A DNA stretch of 64,000 nucleotides from Streptomyces nigra (GTDB lineage Bacteria > Actinomycetota > Actinomycetes > Streptomycetales > Streptomycetaceae): positions 2,348,501 to 2,412,500 of the forward strand of contig NZ_CP029043.1 in NCBI RefSeq assembly GCF_003074055.1, written 5' to 3'. The notes beneath the pieces are model-generated. The model made no database searches. It saw only the letters and a list, made by a program, of their open reading frames with translations, and was not told where the DNA came from. Position numbers and translations under genes: made by a program. Positions 8,058 to 17,023 of the stretch are shown piece by piece. Numbering within the stretch: position 1 is the first letter of the stretch; each line of letters starts with the position of its first letter.

Positions 8058-11000
8058 TCAGCGCTCCGGCAGGGCCGGCGGGGTCTTCGCCGGACGGGTC
8101 TCCAGCGCCTCCAGCGCGAGGCGGATCGCCTCGTCCAGCTGCGCGTCCCGGCCCGCCACCCAGTCCTGCGGGCGCTGGACCACCTCGACGTCCGGGTCGA
8201 CCCCGTGGTTCTCCACGTCCCAGCCGAACCCCTCCAGCCAGATGGCGTACTTGGGCTGGGTGACCAGGGTGCCGTCGACCAGGTGGTAGCGGCTGTCGAT
8301 GCCGATGACCCCGCCCCAGGTGCGGGTGCCGACGACCGGGCCCAGGCCGAGCGCCTTGATCGCCGCGTTGACGATGTCGCCGTCGGAGCCGGAGAACTCG
8401 TTCGCCACGGCCACCACCGGACCGCGCGGCGCGTCCATGGGATAGCTGTTCGGCCGCATGCCGCGCGGCATCTCCCAGCCGACGATGCGCCGGGCGAGCT
8501 TCTCCACGACCAGCTGCGAGGTGTGCCCGCCGCCGTTCTCCCGCACGTCGACGACCAGGCCCTCGCGGGCCACCTCGACCCGCAGGTCACGGTGGATCTG
8601 GGCCCAGCCGGGCGCCTGCATGTCCGGCACGTGCAGATAGCCGAGCCGGCCGCCGGACCGCTCGTGGACGTACGCCCGCCGGTCCGCGACCCACGCGTGG
8701 TAGCGCAGCGGCTGCTCGTCGGCGACCGGGACGACGACGGTGTGCCGGGCGTCCCCGCCGCCGGCCGGCGCGATCGTCAGCTCCACCGGCTTGCCCGCGG
8801 TGCCGACCAGCAGCGGTCCCGGCCCGGTCACCGGGTCCACCGGCATCCCGGCCACCGCGGCGATCGCGTCCCCGGGGCGCACGGCGACGCCCGGGGCGGC
8901 CAGCGGCGCCCGTGCCTCCGGGTCGGAGGTCTCCGACGGCAGGATCCGGTCGATCCGCCAACTGCCGTCCTCATGGCGGGAGATGTCCGCGCCGAGCAGG
9001 CCCTGCCGGGGCCCGCCGCCGTAGCCGCGCGAGCCGACGTACGCGTGCGAGGTGCCCAGCTCGCCCTGGACCTCCCACAGCAGGTCGACCAGGTCGTCGT
9101 GGGTGGCCACCTTGTCCAGCAGCGGCCGGTAGCGGTCGAGGACGCCCGCCCAGTCGACGCCGTTCATGTCGGCCCGCCAGAAGTGGTCGCGCATGATGCG
9201 CCCGGTCTCCTCGAACATCTGGCGCCACTCCGCCGCCGGGTCGACGCGCCGGCGGACCCGGCCGAGGTCCACGGTGATGTTCGAGTCGCCGTCCTCGTCG
9301 CCGGAGGCCCGCCGGTCGCTCGGGACGACCTTGAGCCGCCGGTCCGTCCACAGCAGCACCCGCCGGCCGTCGCCGCTGACCTCGAAGTGGTCGGCGTCGT
9401 CGGCGAGATGCTCCACCCGCCGCTGCACGAGGTCGTAGCGCTCCAGCTCGGTCTTCGGCTCGGGGTCGTCGAGGCTGGCCCGGGCCGCGCCGAGCGCGCC
9501 CTGCACGGGATGCCGCAGCCACAGCACACCGTCCTTGGCGGCCCGCAGATGCGAGTAGCGGGCGGCCTCGACCGGGAAGGGCACGATCCGGTCGGCGAGG
9601 CCCTCCAGGTCGATCCGGGTGGCCGGGGTGCCCTCGCTGTCGGGCGTCTCGTCCTTGTCCGGGGCGTCGAAGGCGCGCCCGTGCCGCTGCGGGCCGAAGG
9701 GCGACGGGGTGGTCGCGGCGAGCGTGATCAGATGCGGCCGGGAGCCCACCACGAAGGCGAGGTCGAAGACGTGCTCGTCGTAGACGGGGTCGAAGGCCCG
9801 GGTGGACAGGAACACCAGGTGCTTGCCGTCGTGGGTGAACGCGGGCGCGTAGTCCCGGAACCGCAGCGGGGTCGCCTCGGACACCGACAGATCGGTGGTG
9901 TTGGCGAGCTTCAGCTGGGACAGCGGGTCGGGGCCGGGATGCGCCCAGGCGAGCCAGGCCGAATCGGGCGAGAAGACCAGCCCCGAGACATTGCCGTCGG
10001 CGCTGCGGTCGACCTCGCGGACCTCGCCGCTGTCCCGTTCGACGAGCAGGAGCCGTCCGTCGTGCGCGGCGACCGCGGCCCGGCTGCCGTCGGGGGCCAT
10101 GGCGAGCTCCAGCACCCGTCCGAGCCGTCCGGCGGCGAGCCGGCGCGGGGTGGTGCCCGGCGCGAGACCGGTGGCCGGGGCGAACTCGAGGGCGTCCTCG
10201 CCCTCCGCGTCCGTCACCCACACCACCCACTCCTCGCCGTCCGTGCGGAAGGTGCGCGGCAGCCGGGCGCGGACGCCGGGCTCGGCGGCGAGGGCGCGGG
10301 CGGGCCCGGAGCGGTGGGTGACCCAGTGGACGCTGCCGCGGACGGCGACGGCGCTGCCGCGCGCGGTGTGGTCGGGGGACGCGGAGCCGAACCAGCGGGC
10401 GGCGTTCAGCACGTACGGCCGCCGGTCGGTGCGCTGTCCGCCGAGCCGGACGGCGAGGCGCCGCGGCTCGGCCGTGTCCAGGTCGTCGAGCAGCCACAGG
10501 TCGCCGGCGCTCGCGTGGACGACCCGGGAGCCGTCCCCGGCGGCGTGCCGGGCATAGAAGCCGTCGATCGGCGTGTGGCGGCGCAGGTCGGTGCCGTCGG
10601 CGAGGGACGAGTACAGGGCGCCCACGCCCTCGTGGTCGGAGAGGAACGCGACCCGGTCGCCCACCCACAGGGGGCACTCCAGGTTCCCGTCCAGCTCCTC
10701 GTGCAGCCGGACGAATGCGCCGTCGCCGTCGCGGTCGATCCACAGCTTGCCCGCGGTGCCGCCCCGGTAGCGCTTCCAGCGGGCGGCCTCCAGACCCATC
10801 GGCGCGGAGGCGAGCAGCAGCCGCGGCCCGTGCACGACGTCGCCGACGGGCCCGTACGGCAGGGTGGTGGCGGGTCCGCCGTCCAGCGGGACGGCGTGCG
10901 CCCAGGTGCGGCGGCTGCCGGCCTGGCCCCAGGTGCTGGTGGCGAGGACCCGGCCGTCCGGGGTCCAGCCCCGGACCCGGGTGCGCGGGCTGCCCCAGTG

Positions 11001-11273
11001 GGTGAGGCGGGTCGAGGGGCCGCCGTCGACCGGCGCGATGTGCACCTCGGGGGCGCCGTCGCGGGTCGACGTCCAGGCGACGGTGGTGCCGTCGGGCGAG
11101 ATGCGCGGCGAGGTGACGGGGACGTTGTCGGCGCTGACCCGCCAGGCGCGGCCGCCGTCGAGCGGGGCGAGCCAGACGTCGTCCTCCGCGGTGAACGCGA
11201 CGAGGTCGCCGTGCAGATGCGGGTACCGCAGGTAGGCGGGCTGGGCCGGAGCGGAGGTCGCGGGCTGTGTCAC
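8058..11273 (-). CDS. Tricorn protease homologue (S41 family)
   Basis: A 1071-residue protein matching the Tricorn plan: N-terminal six- and seven-bladed propellers (repeated SPDG/DG strands from residue about 20 to 660), a PDZ domain (about 755-840), and a C-terminal serine protease core. The catalytic residues are visible as H743 in LGTSHAYVG and S963-D964 in NEFSGSDGDIVNAA. These numbers are almost identical to H746 and S965-D966 of the Thermoplasma enzyme. Tricorn degrades peptides released by the proteasome, so it likely acts in cytosolic peptide turnover. No signal peptide is seen. It stands alone with about 90 bases before the HIT gene. Confidence 0.93.
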   Translation of the reverse strand: MTQPATSAPAQPAYLRYPHLHGDLVAFTAEDDVWLAPLDGGRAWRVSADNVPVTSPRISPDGTTVAWTSTRDGAPEVHIAPVDGGPSTRLTHWGSPRTRVRGWTPDGRVLATSTWGQAGSRRTWAHAVPLDGGPATTLPYGPVGDVVHGPRLLLASAPMGLEAARWKRYRGGTAGKLWIDRDGDGAFVRLHEELDGNLECPLWVGDRVAFLSDHEGVGALYSSLADGTDLRRHTPIDGFYARHAAGDGSRVVHASAGDLWLLDDLDTAEPRRLAVRLGGQRTDRRPYVLNAARWFGSASPDHTARGSAVAVRGSVHWVTHRSGPARALAAEPGVRARLPRTFRTDGEEWVVWVTDAEGEDALEFAPATGLAPGTTPRRLAAGRLGRVLELAMAPDGSRAAVAAHDGRLLLVERDSGEVREVDRSADGNVSGLVFSPDSAWLAWAHPGPDPLSQLKLANTTDLSVSEATPLRFRDYAPAFTHDGKHLVFLSTRAFDPVYDEHVFDLAFVVGSRPHLITLAATTPSPFGPQRHGRAFDAPDKDETPDSEGTPATRIDLEGLADRIVPFPVEAARYSHLRAAKDGVLWLRHPVQGALGAARASLDDPEPKTELERYDLVQRRVEHLADDADHFEVSGDGRRVLLWTDRRLKVVPSDRRASGDEDGDSNITVDLGRVRRRVDPAAEWRQMFEETGRIMRDHFWRADMNGVDWAGVLDRYRPLLDKVATHDDLVDLLWEVQGELGTSHAYVGSRGYGGGPRQGLLGADISRHEDGSWRIDRILPSETSDPEARAPLAAPGVAVRPGDAIAAVAGMPVDPVTGPGPLLVGTAGKPVELTIAPAGGGDARHTVVVPVADEQPLRYHAWVADRRAYVHERSGGRLGYLHVPDMQAPGWAQIHRDLRVEVAREGLVVDVRENGGGHTSQLVVEKLARRIVGWEMPRGMRPNSYPMDAPRGPVVAVANEFSGSDGDIVNAAIKALGLGPVVGTRTWGGVIGIDSRYHLVDGTLVTQPKYAIWLEGFGWDVENHGVDPDVEVVQRPQDWVAGRDAQLDEAIRLALEALETRPAKTPPALPER

Positions 11274-11348
11274 GCGATCACCCTAGGGAAGCGCGGCTGC
11301 TCGGGACAGGGCTTCGGGACAGTTCCCCACGGTCCGGTGGCCGACCGC

Positions 11349-11885
11349 TCACTTGCCCTCCGGCCAGCAGTTCGGGCGCTCCTGGCAGTACACGGTCTTC
11401 GTCACGGTGACGGTGACGGTCGGGCCGGGCTGCTGCCCTCCGTCGCCGGGGCCCACCGGGGACGGGGTGCTGTCGCACCGGCCGAGCCCGTTGACGTGGA
11501 ACCACTCCTTGCCGCCGACCTCGGCGACCAGATCGCCACGTACGCAGGAGCCGCTGACGGCGCGGGTGATCCGGCCCGTGACGGTGATGTCCCTGCCGTC
11601 GGAGGTCTCGCCCTCGCAGTCGACCTTGACGACCGTCCGCTCACCGGCCTTCGGCGAACTGCCGCCGCCTCCGCCGTCGTAGGAGCCGGTGCAGTTCAGC
11701 CACTGGACGTCGGCCTTCTGCCGCTCCAGCTCCTTGGTCACGGTCTGGTCGGTCGTGAACGCCACGGACGCGGCGCTCAGTCCGCCCGGATCGCAGGCGG
11801 CGATGCCGCCGGCTCCGAGGACGGCGAGCGCCGTGACGGCGATCCCTCGTGCCGCACGGCTCCGGATCCTGTGCGATACCCCCAT
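11349..11885 (-). CDS. Putative secreted lipoprotein, unknown function
   Basis: A 178-residue protein with a lipoprotein signal: basic MGVSHRIRSRAARG, a hydrophobic core, and a lipobox IAAC before DPGG. The mature part carries several cysteines (NCTGS, DCEGE, SCVRGD, RCDSTP, YCQERPNCWPEG) that could form disulphides outside the membrane. A Gly/Ser linker and a Thr-Val-rich stretch (TVTVTVTKTVY) lie between them. I do not recognise a domain; the central part (GERTVVKVDCEGETSDGRDITVTGRI) resembles small DUF4333-like secreted proteins only loosely. An earlier in-frame start at 11930 exists, but it would add a non-hydrophobic tail before the signal peptide. Confidence 0.8.
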   Translation of the reverse strand: MGVSHRIRSRAARGIAVTALAVLGAGGIAACDPGGLSAASVAFTTDQTVTKELERQKADVQWLNCTGSYDGGGGGSSPKAGERTVVKVDCEGETSDGRDITVTGRITRAVSGSCVRGDLVAEVGGKEWFHVNGLGRCDSTPSPVGPGDGGQQPGPTVTVTVTKTVYCQERPNCWPEGK

Positions 11886-11970
11886 GGGAGGGCAGCCTGC
11901 CACTGTCCCGCGCGGCGCGGTAGGGCGCATACGGCCACTGTGGGCTCCCCTCCCCCGGCGGCGCGCTCGG

Positions 11971-12726
11971 TCAGGACCAGCGGCCGGTGCGGCCCAGCAG
12001 CAGGGCCGTCGCGGCGGTCCCGGCGGTGGAGGTGCGCAGCACGGACCGCCCGAGCCGGTACGCCGACGCGCCCGCCGCCTCGAACAGGGCCAGCTCCTCG
12101 GGGGAGACGCCCCCTTCGGGTCCGACGACGAGCACCAGGTCGCCGTCGGCGGGCAGTTCGGCGGTCGCCAGCGGCCGGCTGCCGTAGTCCCGGTCCTCGT
12201 GCAGCACGGCGGCGAACGCGGCCTCCGCGAGAAGGCCGGCGACCTGCTTGGTCGTCGCCGCGTCCATGACCTCGGGGAAGCGCACCCGGCGCGACTGCTT
12301 GCCGGCCTCGCGGGCGGTGGCCCGCCACTTGCCGAGGGCCTTCGCGCCGCGCTCGCCCTTCCACTGGGTGATGCAGCGCGAGGCCGCCCACGGCACGATC
12401 CGGTCGACGCCGGTCTCGGTCATGGTCTCGACGGCCAGTTCGCCCCGGTCGCCCTTGGGCAGCGCCTGCACGACGGTGATCGTCGGCCGGGGGGCGGGCT
12501 CCTCCGCGACGGCGCCCAGGTCGACGACGAGCCGGTCCTTGCCCTCGGCGGCGGTGACGACGCCCTCGGCCCAGTGCCCCAGGCCGTCGGTGAGGACGAC
12601 CGCCTCGCCGGGCCGCAGCCGCTTCACGGACACGGCGTGCCGCCCCTCGGGCCCGTCGAGGACGTACGGACCGCGCGGGGCCCCGGTGGGCTCCAGGGTG
12701 TCGACGACGAAGACGGGCGCGGTCAT
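11971..12726 (-). CDS. rsmE: 16S rRNA (uracil-1498-N3)-methyltransferase
   Basis: A 251-residue SPOUT-class methyltransferase that methylates U1498 of 16S rRNA using S-adenosylmethionine. Family motifs are present: the PUA-like N-terminus (FVVDTLEPTG through HAVSVKRLRPGE), QALPKGDRGELAVETMTETG, the CITQWKGERG segment, and the trefoil-knot SAM loop LVVGPEGGVSPEELALF. Near the end RLGRSVLRTSTAGTAATALL closes the knot. The ATG at 12726 overlaps the stop of the upstream nitronate monooxygenase gene by four bases (ATGA), so the two are translationally coupled. Confidence 0.93.
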   Translation of the reverse strand: MTAPVFVVDTLEPTGAPRGPYVLDGPEGRHAVSVKRLRPGEAVVLTDGLGHWAEGVVTAAEGKDRLVVDLGAVAEEPAPRPTITVVQALPKGDRGELAVETMTETGVDRIVPWAASRCITQWKGERGAKALGKWRATAREAGKQSRRVRFPEVMDAATTKQVAGLLAEAAFAAVLHEDRDYGSRPLATAELPADGDLVLVVGPEGGVSPEELALFEAAGASAYRLGRSVLRTSTAGTAATALLLGRTGRWS

Positions 12727-13850
12727 CGGGAGGGTCCCTTCGGGTGGGCGGACAACGCTGTCGAGGCCGCCTCGAGCTCGACGGCCAGGACCTCCACGAG
12801 CCGGCCCGCGGGCAGCTCCCGGGCCTGGCGGTGGCCCTGCCCGGCCCACAGCGCCATGCCCTGCGCGTCGCCGGAGGCGGCGGCCTTCTTGCGCAGCGGC
12901 GCGGTCAGGTGGTGCACCTCGGGGTAGGCCGCGGGGGCGTACGGGCCGTGCTCGCGCAGGAAGCGGTTGACGAGGCCGCGGGCGGGGCGGCCGGTGAAGG
13001 CGCGGGTCAGCTCGGTCCGGGTGAACAGCGGGTTGGTGAGCGCCTGCTTGTGCACGGCGTTCGCGCCGGACTCATGGGTGGCCAGGAAGGCGGTACCGAG
13101 CTGGGCGGCCGTGGCACCGGCGGCGAGGACGGCGGCGATCTGGCTGCCCCGCATGATGCCCCCGGCGGCGACCACGGGGATGTTCACGGTCTCCCGGATC
13201 TGGGAGACCAGGGTCAGCACGCCGAGCCCGGCGCACTCGGCCTCCGGGTTGTCGCGATGGGTGCCCTGGTGGCCGCCGGCCTCGACGCCCTGGGCGATCA
13301 CGGCGTCCGCGCCGGCCCGCTCGACGGCGAGGGCCTCGTCCGGGGTGGTGGCCGTGACGAGCGTGAAGGTCCCGGCGCGCCGGAGGGACTCCAGCACGTC
13401 GGCGCCGGGGACGCCGAAGTGGAAGGAGACGACCGGCACCGGGTTGTCGAGCAGCACGGCGAGCTTGGCGTCGTAGCCGTCGTCCCGGCCGCTGTCACGG
13501 TCCCCCAGCTCGGTCTCGTACCAGGCGGCCTCACCGGCCAGCTGGTGGGCGTAGACGTCGACGGCCGCCGCATTGGAGGGTGCGGCGCCGGCCGCTCCGG
13601 TGGAGCCGGTGCTTGCACCGGGATACTCCGGCTGGGGCATGAAGAGGTTGACGCCGAAGGGGCGCTGGGTCAGGCTCCGCAGCTGCTTGATCTCCTGGTA
13701 CATCCCGTCGGCCGTCTTGTACCCGGCGGCGAGAAAGCCCAGCCCCCCGGCCTCGGACACGGCGGCGGCGAGCTGCGGCAGGGAGACGCCGCCGGCCATG
13801 GGTGCCTGCACGATCGGGTGAGGCAGGAGATCGGTCAGTGCGGAGGACAT
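12723..13850 (-). CDS. Nitronate monooxygenase (2-nitropropane dioxygenase family)
   Basis: A 375-residue FMN-dependent TIM-barrel enzyme that oxidises alkyl nitronates such as propionate 3-nitronate. The N-terminal PIVQAPMAGGVSLPQLAAAV is the family hallmark, and the catalytic-histidine loop is seen as AQGVEAGGHQGTHRDN. The phosphate-binding glycines lie in PVVAAGGIMRGSQIAAVLAAGA. It overlaps rsmE by four bases in the same transcription unit. The physiological role is presumably detoxification of nitronates; no link to rRNA methylation is known. Upstream, a hairpin separates it from dnaJ. Confidence 0.9.
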   Translation of the reverse strand: MSSALTDLLPHPIVQAPMAGGVSLPQLAAAVSEAGGLGFLAAGYKTADGMYQEIKQLRSLTQRPFGVNLFMPQPEYPGASTGSTGAAGAAPSNAAAVDVYAHQLAGEAAWYETELGDRDSGRDDGYDAKLAVLLDNPVPVVSFHFGVPGADVLESLRRAGTFTLVTATTPDEALAVERAGADAVIAQGVEAGGHQGTHRDNPEAECAGLGVLTLVSQIRETVNIPVVAAGGIMRGSQIAAVLAAGATAAQLGTAFLATHESGANAVHKQALTNPLFTRTELTRAFTGRPARGLVNRFLREHGPYAPAAYPEVHHLTAPLRKKAAASGDAQGMALWAGQGHRQARELPAGRLVEVLAVELEAASTALSAHPKGPSR

Positions 13851-13888
13851 GACCGCATGTTGTCACGTCCCCCGAACAAGTCCGAATC

Positions 13889-13921
13889 GGCCCTTCCCCT
13901 TGCGGGGCAAGGGATCGGGCC
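13889..13921 (-). terminator. Hairpin downstream of dnaJ2
   Basis: A nested inverted repeat in the gap between dnaJ2 and the nitronate monooxygenase gene: CCCTTGC pairs with GCAAGGG around a GGG loop, enclosed by GGCCC and GGGCC. It probably terminates the hrcA-dnaJ2 transcript. There is no U-run, as is usual in Streptomyces. Confidence 0.45.
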
Positions 13922-13928
13922 GTCCGGG

Positions 13929-15065
13929 TCAGCGTCCGTTGAAGGCGTCCTTCAGGCGCGAGAACAGCCCCTGCTGACCGGGCTGGAACTGGCCCTGGGG
14001 CCGCTCCTCGCCGCGCAGCTTGGACAGCTCGCGCAGCAGGCGCTCCTGCTCCGGGTCGAGCTTGGTCGGGGTCTGCACCTCGACGTGGACGACGAGGTCG
14101 CCCCGGCCGCCGCCGCGCAGATGCGTGACACCGCGGCCGTGCAGCGGGATCGACTGGCCGGACTGGGTGCCGGGCCGGATGTCGACCTCCTCCATGCCGT
14201 CCAGCGTCTCCAGCGGCACCTTGGTGCCGAGCGCCGCCGCCGTCATCGGGATGGTGACGGTGCAGTGCAGGTCGTCGCCGCGCCGCTGGAAGGTGCTGTG
14301 CGGCAGCTCGTGGATCTCGACGTAGAGGTCGCCGGCGGGACCGCCGCCGGGGCCGACCTCGCCCTCACCGGCGAGCTGGATCCGCGTGCCGTTGTCGACA
14401 CCGGCCGGGATCTTGACGGTGAGGGTGCGGCGGGACCGCACACGTCCGTCGCCCGCGCACTCCGGGCACGGCGTCGGGACGACCGTGCCGAAGCCCTGGC
14501 ACTGCGGGCAGGGGCGCGAGGTCATGACCTGGCCGAGGAAGGACCGCGTCACCTGCGACACCTCGCCGCGACCGCGGCACATGTCACAGGTCTGGGCGGA
14601 GGTGCCGGGGGCGGCGCCCTCGCCGCTGCAGGTGTTGCAGACGACGGCGGTGTCGACCTGGATGTCCTTCGTGGTGCCGAAGGCCGCCTCGTCGAGCTCG
14701 ACCTCCAGCCGGATCATCGCGTCCTGGCCCCGCCGCGTCCTCGAGCGCGGGCCCCGCTGGGAGGCCGTGCCGAAGAACGCGTCCATGATGTCGGAGAAGT
14801 TGCCGAAGCCGCCGGCGCCGAAGCCGCCCGCGCCGCCGCCGCCCGCCTGGGACAGCGGGTCGCCGCCGAGGTCGTAGACCTGCTTCTTCTGCGGGTCCGA
14901 CAGCACCTCGTAGGCGGCGTTGATCTCCTTGAACCGCTCCTGGGTCTTCGGGTCCGGGTTGACGTCCGGGTGCAGCTCGCGGGCGAGCCGCCGGAAGGCC
15001 TTCTTGATCTCTTCCTGCGACGCGTCGCGACGCACGCCGAGCACGGCGTAGTAGTCCGTGGCCAC
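13929..15065 (-). CDS. dnaJ: Chaperone DnaJ (DnaJ2 type, linked to HrcA)
   Basis: A 378-residue Hsp40 co-chaperone stimulating DnaK ATPase. The J domain (residues 1-70) contains the invariant H32-P33-D34. A Gly-rich segment follows ([17 protein letters not shown]). The zinc-finger region has four CxxCxGxG-type repeats ([32 protein letters not shown]), then the C-terminal substrate-binding domains. The start is a GTG placed directly after the TAG stop of hrcA, with GGAG just upstream inside hrcA, so translation is coupled. Pairing with HrcA marks it as the second Streptomyces DnaJ, not the one in the dnaK-grpE-dnaJ-hspR operon. Confidence 0.95.
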   Translation of the reverse strand: MATDYYAVLGVRRDASQEEIKKAFRRLARELHPDVNPDPKTQERFKEINAAYEVLSDPQKKQVYDLGGDPLSQAGGGGAGGFGAGGFGNFSDIMDAFFGTASQRGPRSRTRRGQDAMIRLEVELDEAAFGTTKDIQVDTAVVCNTCSGEGAAPGTSAQTCDMCRGRGEVSQVTRSFLGQVMTSRPCPQCQGFGTVVPTPCPECAGDGRVRSRRTLTVKIPAGVDNGTRIQLAGEGEVGPGGGPAGDLYVEIHELPHSTFQRRGDDLHCTVTIPMTAAALGTKVPLETLDGMEEVDIRPGTQSGQSIPLHGRGVTHLRGGGRGDLVVHVEVQTPTKLDPEQERLLRELSKLRGEERPQGQFQPGQQGLFSRLKDAFNGR

Positions 15066-16082
15066 CTACGACTCCGCCAGGATCTGTCCGACGTAACGTG
15101 CCACTGCGCGTACCGCTCCCATCGTTCCCGGGTAATCCATGCGGGTCGGTCCGACCACGCCGAGCTTGGCGACTGCCTCGCCGCCCGAACCGTAGCCCAC
15201 CGAGACCACGGACGTGGAGTTGAGTCCCTCGTAGGCGTTCTCGTGCCCGATCCGCACGGTCATGCCCGAATCCCCGGCCTCGCCAAGCAACTTGAGGAGG
15301 ACGACCTGCTCCTCCAGGGCTTCCAGGACCGGCCGGATGGTGAGGGGGAAGTCATGTCCGAAGCGGGTCAGATTGGCGGTGCCGCCGATCATCAGCCGCT
15401 CCTCGTTCTCCTCGACGAGTGTCTCCAGGAGGGTGGAGAGCACGGTCGAGACGGTGCCGCGGTCCTCGACGTCGAAGGCCTCGGGCAGGTCCTCGACGAG
15501 CCGGGGCACGTCGGTGAAGCGCCGGCCGGCGACCCGGCTGTTCAGCCGGGCGCGCAGGTCCGCGAGCGAGGCCTCGCCGACGGGGGCCGGGCAGTCGATC
15601 ATCCGCTGCTCGACCCGGCCGGTGTCCGTGATCAGGACGAGCATCACGCGCGCGGGGGCGAGCGAGAGCAGCTCGACGTGCCGGACGGTGGACCGGGTCA
15701 GCGACGGGTACTGGACGACGGCGACCTGCCGGGTGAGCTGCGCGAGCAGCCGCACCGTGCGGGCGACGACGTCGTCGAGGTCGACGGCGCCGTCGAGGAA
15801 GTTCTGGATGGCGCGCCGCTCGGGCGGGGTCATCGGCTTCACACCGGCGAGCTTGTCGACGAAGAGGCGGTAGCCCTTGTCGGTGGGGATGCGCCCGGCG
15901 CTGGTGTGCGGCTGCGCGATGTAGCCCTCGTCCTCCAGGGCCGCCATGTCGTTGCGTACGGTCGCCGGGGAGACGCCGAGGTTGTGCCGCTCGGTGAGCG
16001 CCTTGGAGCCCACCGGCTCCTCCGTCCCGACGTAGTCCTGGACGATCGCGCGCAGCACCTGGAGCCTGCGTTCACTCAGCAT
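15066..16082 (-). CDS. hrcA: Heat-inducible transcriptional repressor HrcA
   Basis: A 338-residue repressor that binds CIRCE operators and is folded by GroEL. The N-terminal winged helix ([18 protein letters not shown], then [30 protein letters not shown]) is diagnostic, followed by [14 protein letters not shown] and the dimer/GAF-like C-terminal domain. The ATG at 16082 is preceded by GGAGGTG, which rejects a longer upstream frame. It is first in an operon with dnaJ2, and a CIRCE-type inverted repeat lies about 40 bases upstream, so it should repress its own synthesis. Confidence 0.96.
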   Translation of the reverse strand: MLSERRLQVLRAIVQDYVGTEEPVGSKALTERHNLGVSPATVRNDMAALEDEGYIAQPHTSAGRIPTDKGYRLFVDKLAGVKPMTPPERRAIQNFLDGAVDLDDVVARTVRLLAQLTRQVAVVQYPSLTRSTVRHVELLSLAPARVMLVLITDTGRVEQRMIDCPAPVGEASLADLRARLNSRVAGRRFTDVPRLVEDLPEAFDVEDRGTVSTVLSTLLETLVEENEERLMIGGTANLTRFGHDFPLTIRPVLEALEEQVVLLKLLGEAGDSGMTVRIGHENAYEGLNSTSVVSVGYGSGGEAVAKLGVVGPTRMDYPGTMGAVRAVARYVGQILAES

Positions 16083-16123
16083 CTCGCGCACACCTCCAGC
16101 GGTCGGTCCTCTTGGCACCCTTC

Positions 16124-16150
16124 CTGGCACTCTGTCCGTCCGAGTGCCAG
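16124..16150 (-). promoter_or_regulatory. CIRCE operator, variant
   Basis: CTGGCACTC and GAGTGCCAG form a perfect 9-bp inverted repeat with a 9-base spacer. The family consensus is TTAGCACTC-N9-GAGTGCTAA; the outer bases are changed symmetrically, so dyad symmetry and the exact spacing are kept. It sits between the likely promoter and the hrcA start, as expected for autoregulation by HrcA. Confidence 0.88.
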
Positions 16151-16162
16151 CCGTCCCCGGCC

Positions 16163-16193
16163 AGTGTACGGCGGTGGGGTGCACCCCGGGCAA
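16163..16193 (-). promoter_or_regulatory. Likely hrcA-dnaJ2 promoter
   Basis: On the minus strand TTGCCC and TACACT are 19 bases apart, immediately upstream of the CIRCE element. The -10 fits the Streptomyces vegetative TAnnnT pattern; the spacer is slightly long. Confidence 0.45.
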
Positions 16194-16248
16194 GGCCGGT
16201 CGGTTTCACCTCCGTGCCCGGCGGGGGTGTCTTGGCTAGCGTCGCGGT

Positions 16249-16992
16249 ATGACGGTGACTTGGGAAGACCTGGGGTGGGAGCGGTTGGCGGACGGGGTGG
16301 GCCGGTGCCGTCTGCCGGGGTGGGACTGCACCGTGGGGCTGGTGGCGGGCGACGGCGCCGCGCTGGCCGTCGACGCCGGGTCGAGCCTCGCGGAGGGGGC
16401 GCGGCTGCGGACGCAGGCGCAGTGGCTCACGGGTCACCGTGTGACCCATCTCGCGCTGACCCACCCCCACTTCGATCATGTCTTCGGCGCCGCGGCCTTC
16501 GCGGGCGCGGAGGTCTACGGGCCGGTGGGCATGGGGACGGTCCTGGAGGGGCGGCACGCGCGCGAGGAGCTGCGCGCGGACGCGGTGCGCCACGGCCTGG
16601 ACGCGGCGGCGGCCGAGGAGGCGGCGGACGCGCTGGTCGTGCCCCGCCATCCGGTGAGCGGCGAGTGGACGCTGGACCTCGGCGGCGGGCGGCAGGTCCT
16701 GCTGGCGAACGTGGGCCCGGCGCACACGGCGCACGATCTGGTGGTGCTGGTGCCGGGCCGGCTCCCCGGCGACCCGGAGGTGGTGTTCTGCGGCGACCTG
16801 GTGGAGGAGTCGGGGGAACCCCAGGCCGGCCCGGACGCCGTGCCCTCGCACTGGCCGGCCGCGCTGGACCGGCTGCTGGACCTCGGCGGTGAGGACGCGC
16901 TGTACGTACCCGGTCACGGAGCGGTGGTGGACGCGGAGTTCGTCCGGCGCCAGCGCGACGGGCTGGCCGCCAGATTCGGCGTGTCGCGGTGA
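16249..16992 (+). CDS. MBL-fold metallo-hydrolase
   Basis: A 247-residue metallo-beta-lactamase-fold protein. The metal site motif is LTHPHFDHVFG (H-x-H-x-D-H), with later ligands in NVGPAHTAHDLVVL and VVFCGDLVEESG, and a terminal histidine in LYVPGHGAVVDAEF. This pattern matches the group containing glyoxalase II-like and class B beta-lactamase-like enzymes of unknown substrate. It is divergent from hrcA and lies 32 bases upstream of the DUF3097 gene on the same strand, which suggests co-transcription. No signal peptide is visible. Confidence 0.87.
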   Translation: MTVTWEDLGWERLADGVGRCRLPGWDCTVGLVAGDGAALAVDAGSSLAEGARLRTQAQWLTGHRVTHLALTHPHFDHVFGAAAFAGAEVYGPVGMGTVLEGRHAREELRADAVRHGLDAAAAEEAADALVVPRHPVSGEWTLDLGGGRQVLLANVGPAHTAHDLVVLVPGRLPGDPEVVFCGDLVEESGEPQAGPDAVPSHWPAALDRLLDLGGEDALYVPGHGAVVDAEFVRRQRDGLAARFGVSR

Positions 16993-17023
16993 GCGGGGGG
17001 CCGCTTCTCCTATCGTCGTGCGA

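Noticed and set aside
7788-12269. A 1493-codon open frame opposite the Tricorn, lipoprotein and rsmE genes
   Set aside because: It spans several real genes on the other strand, has no domain and the composition of a GC-driven antisense frame.
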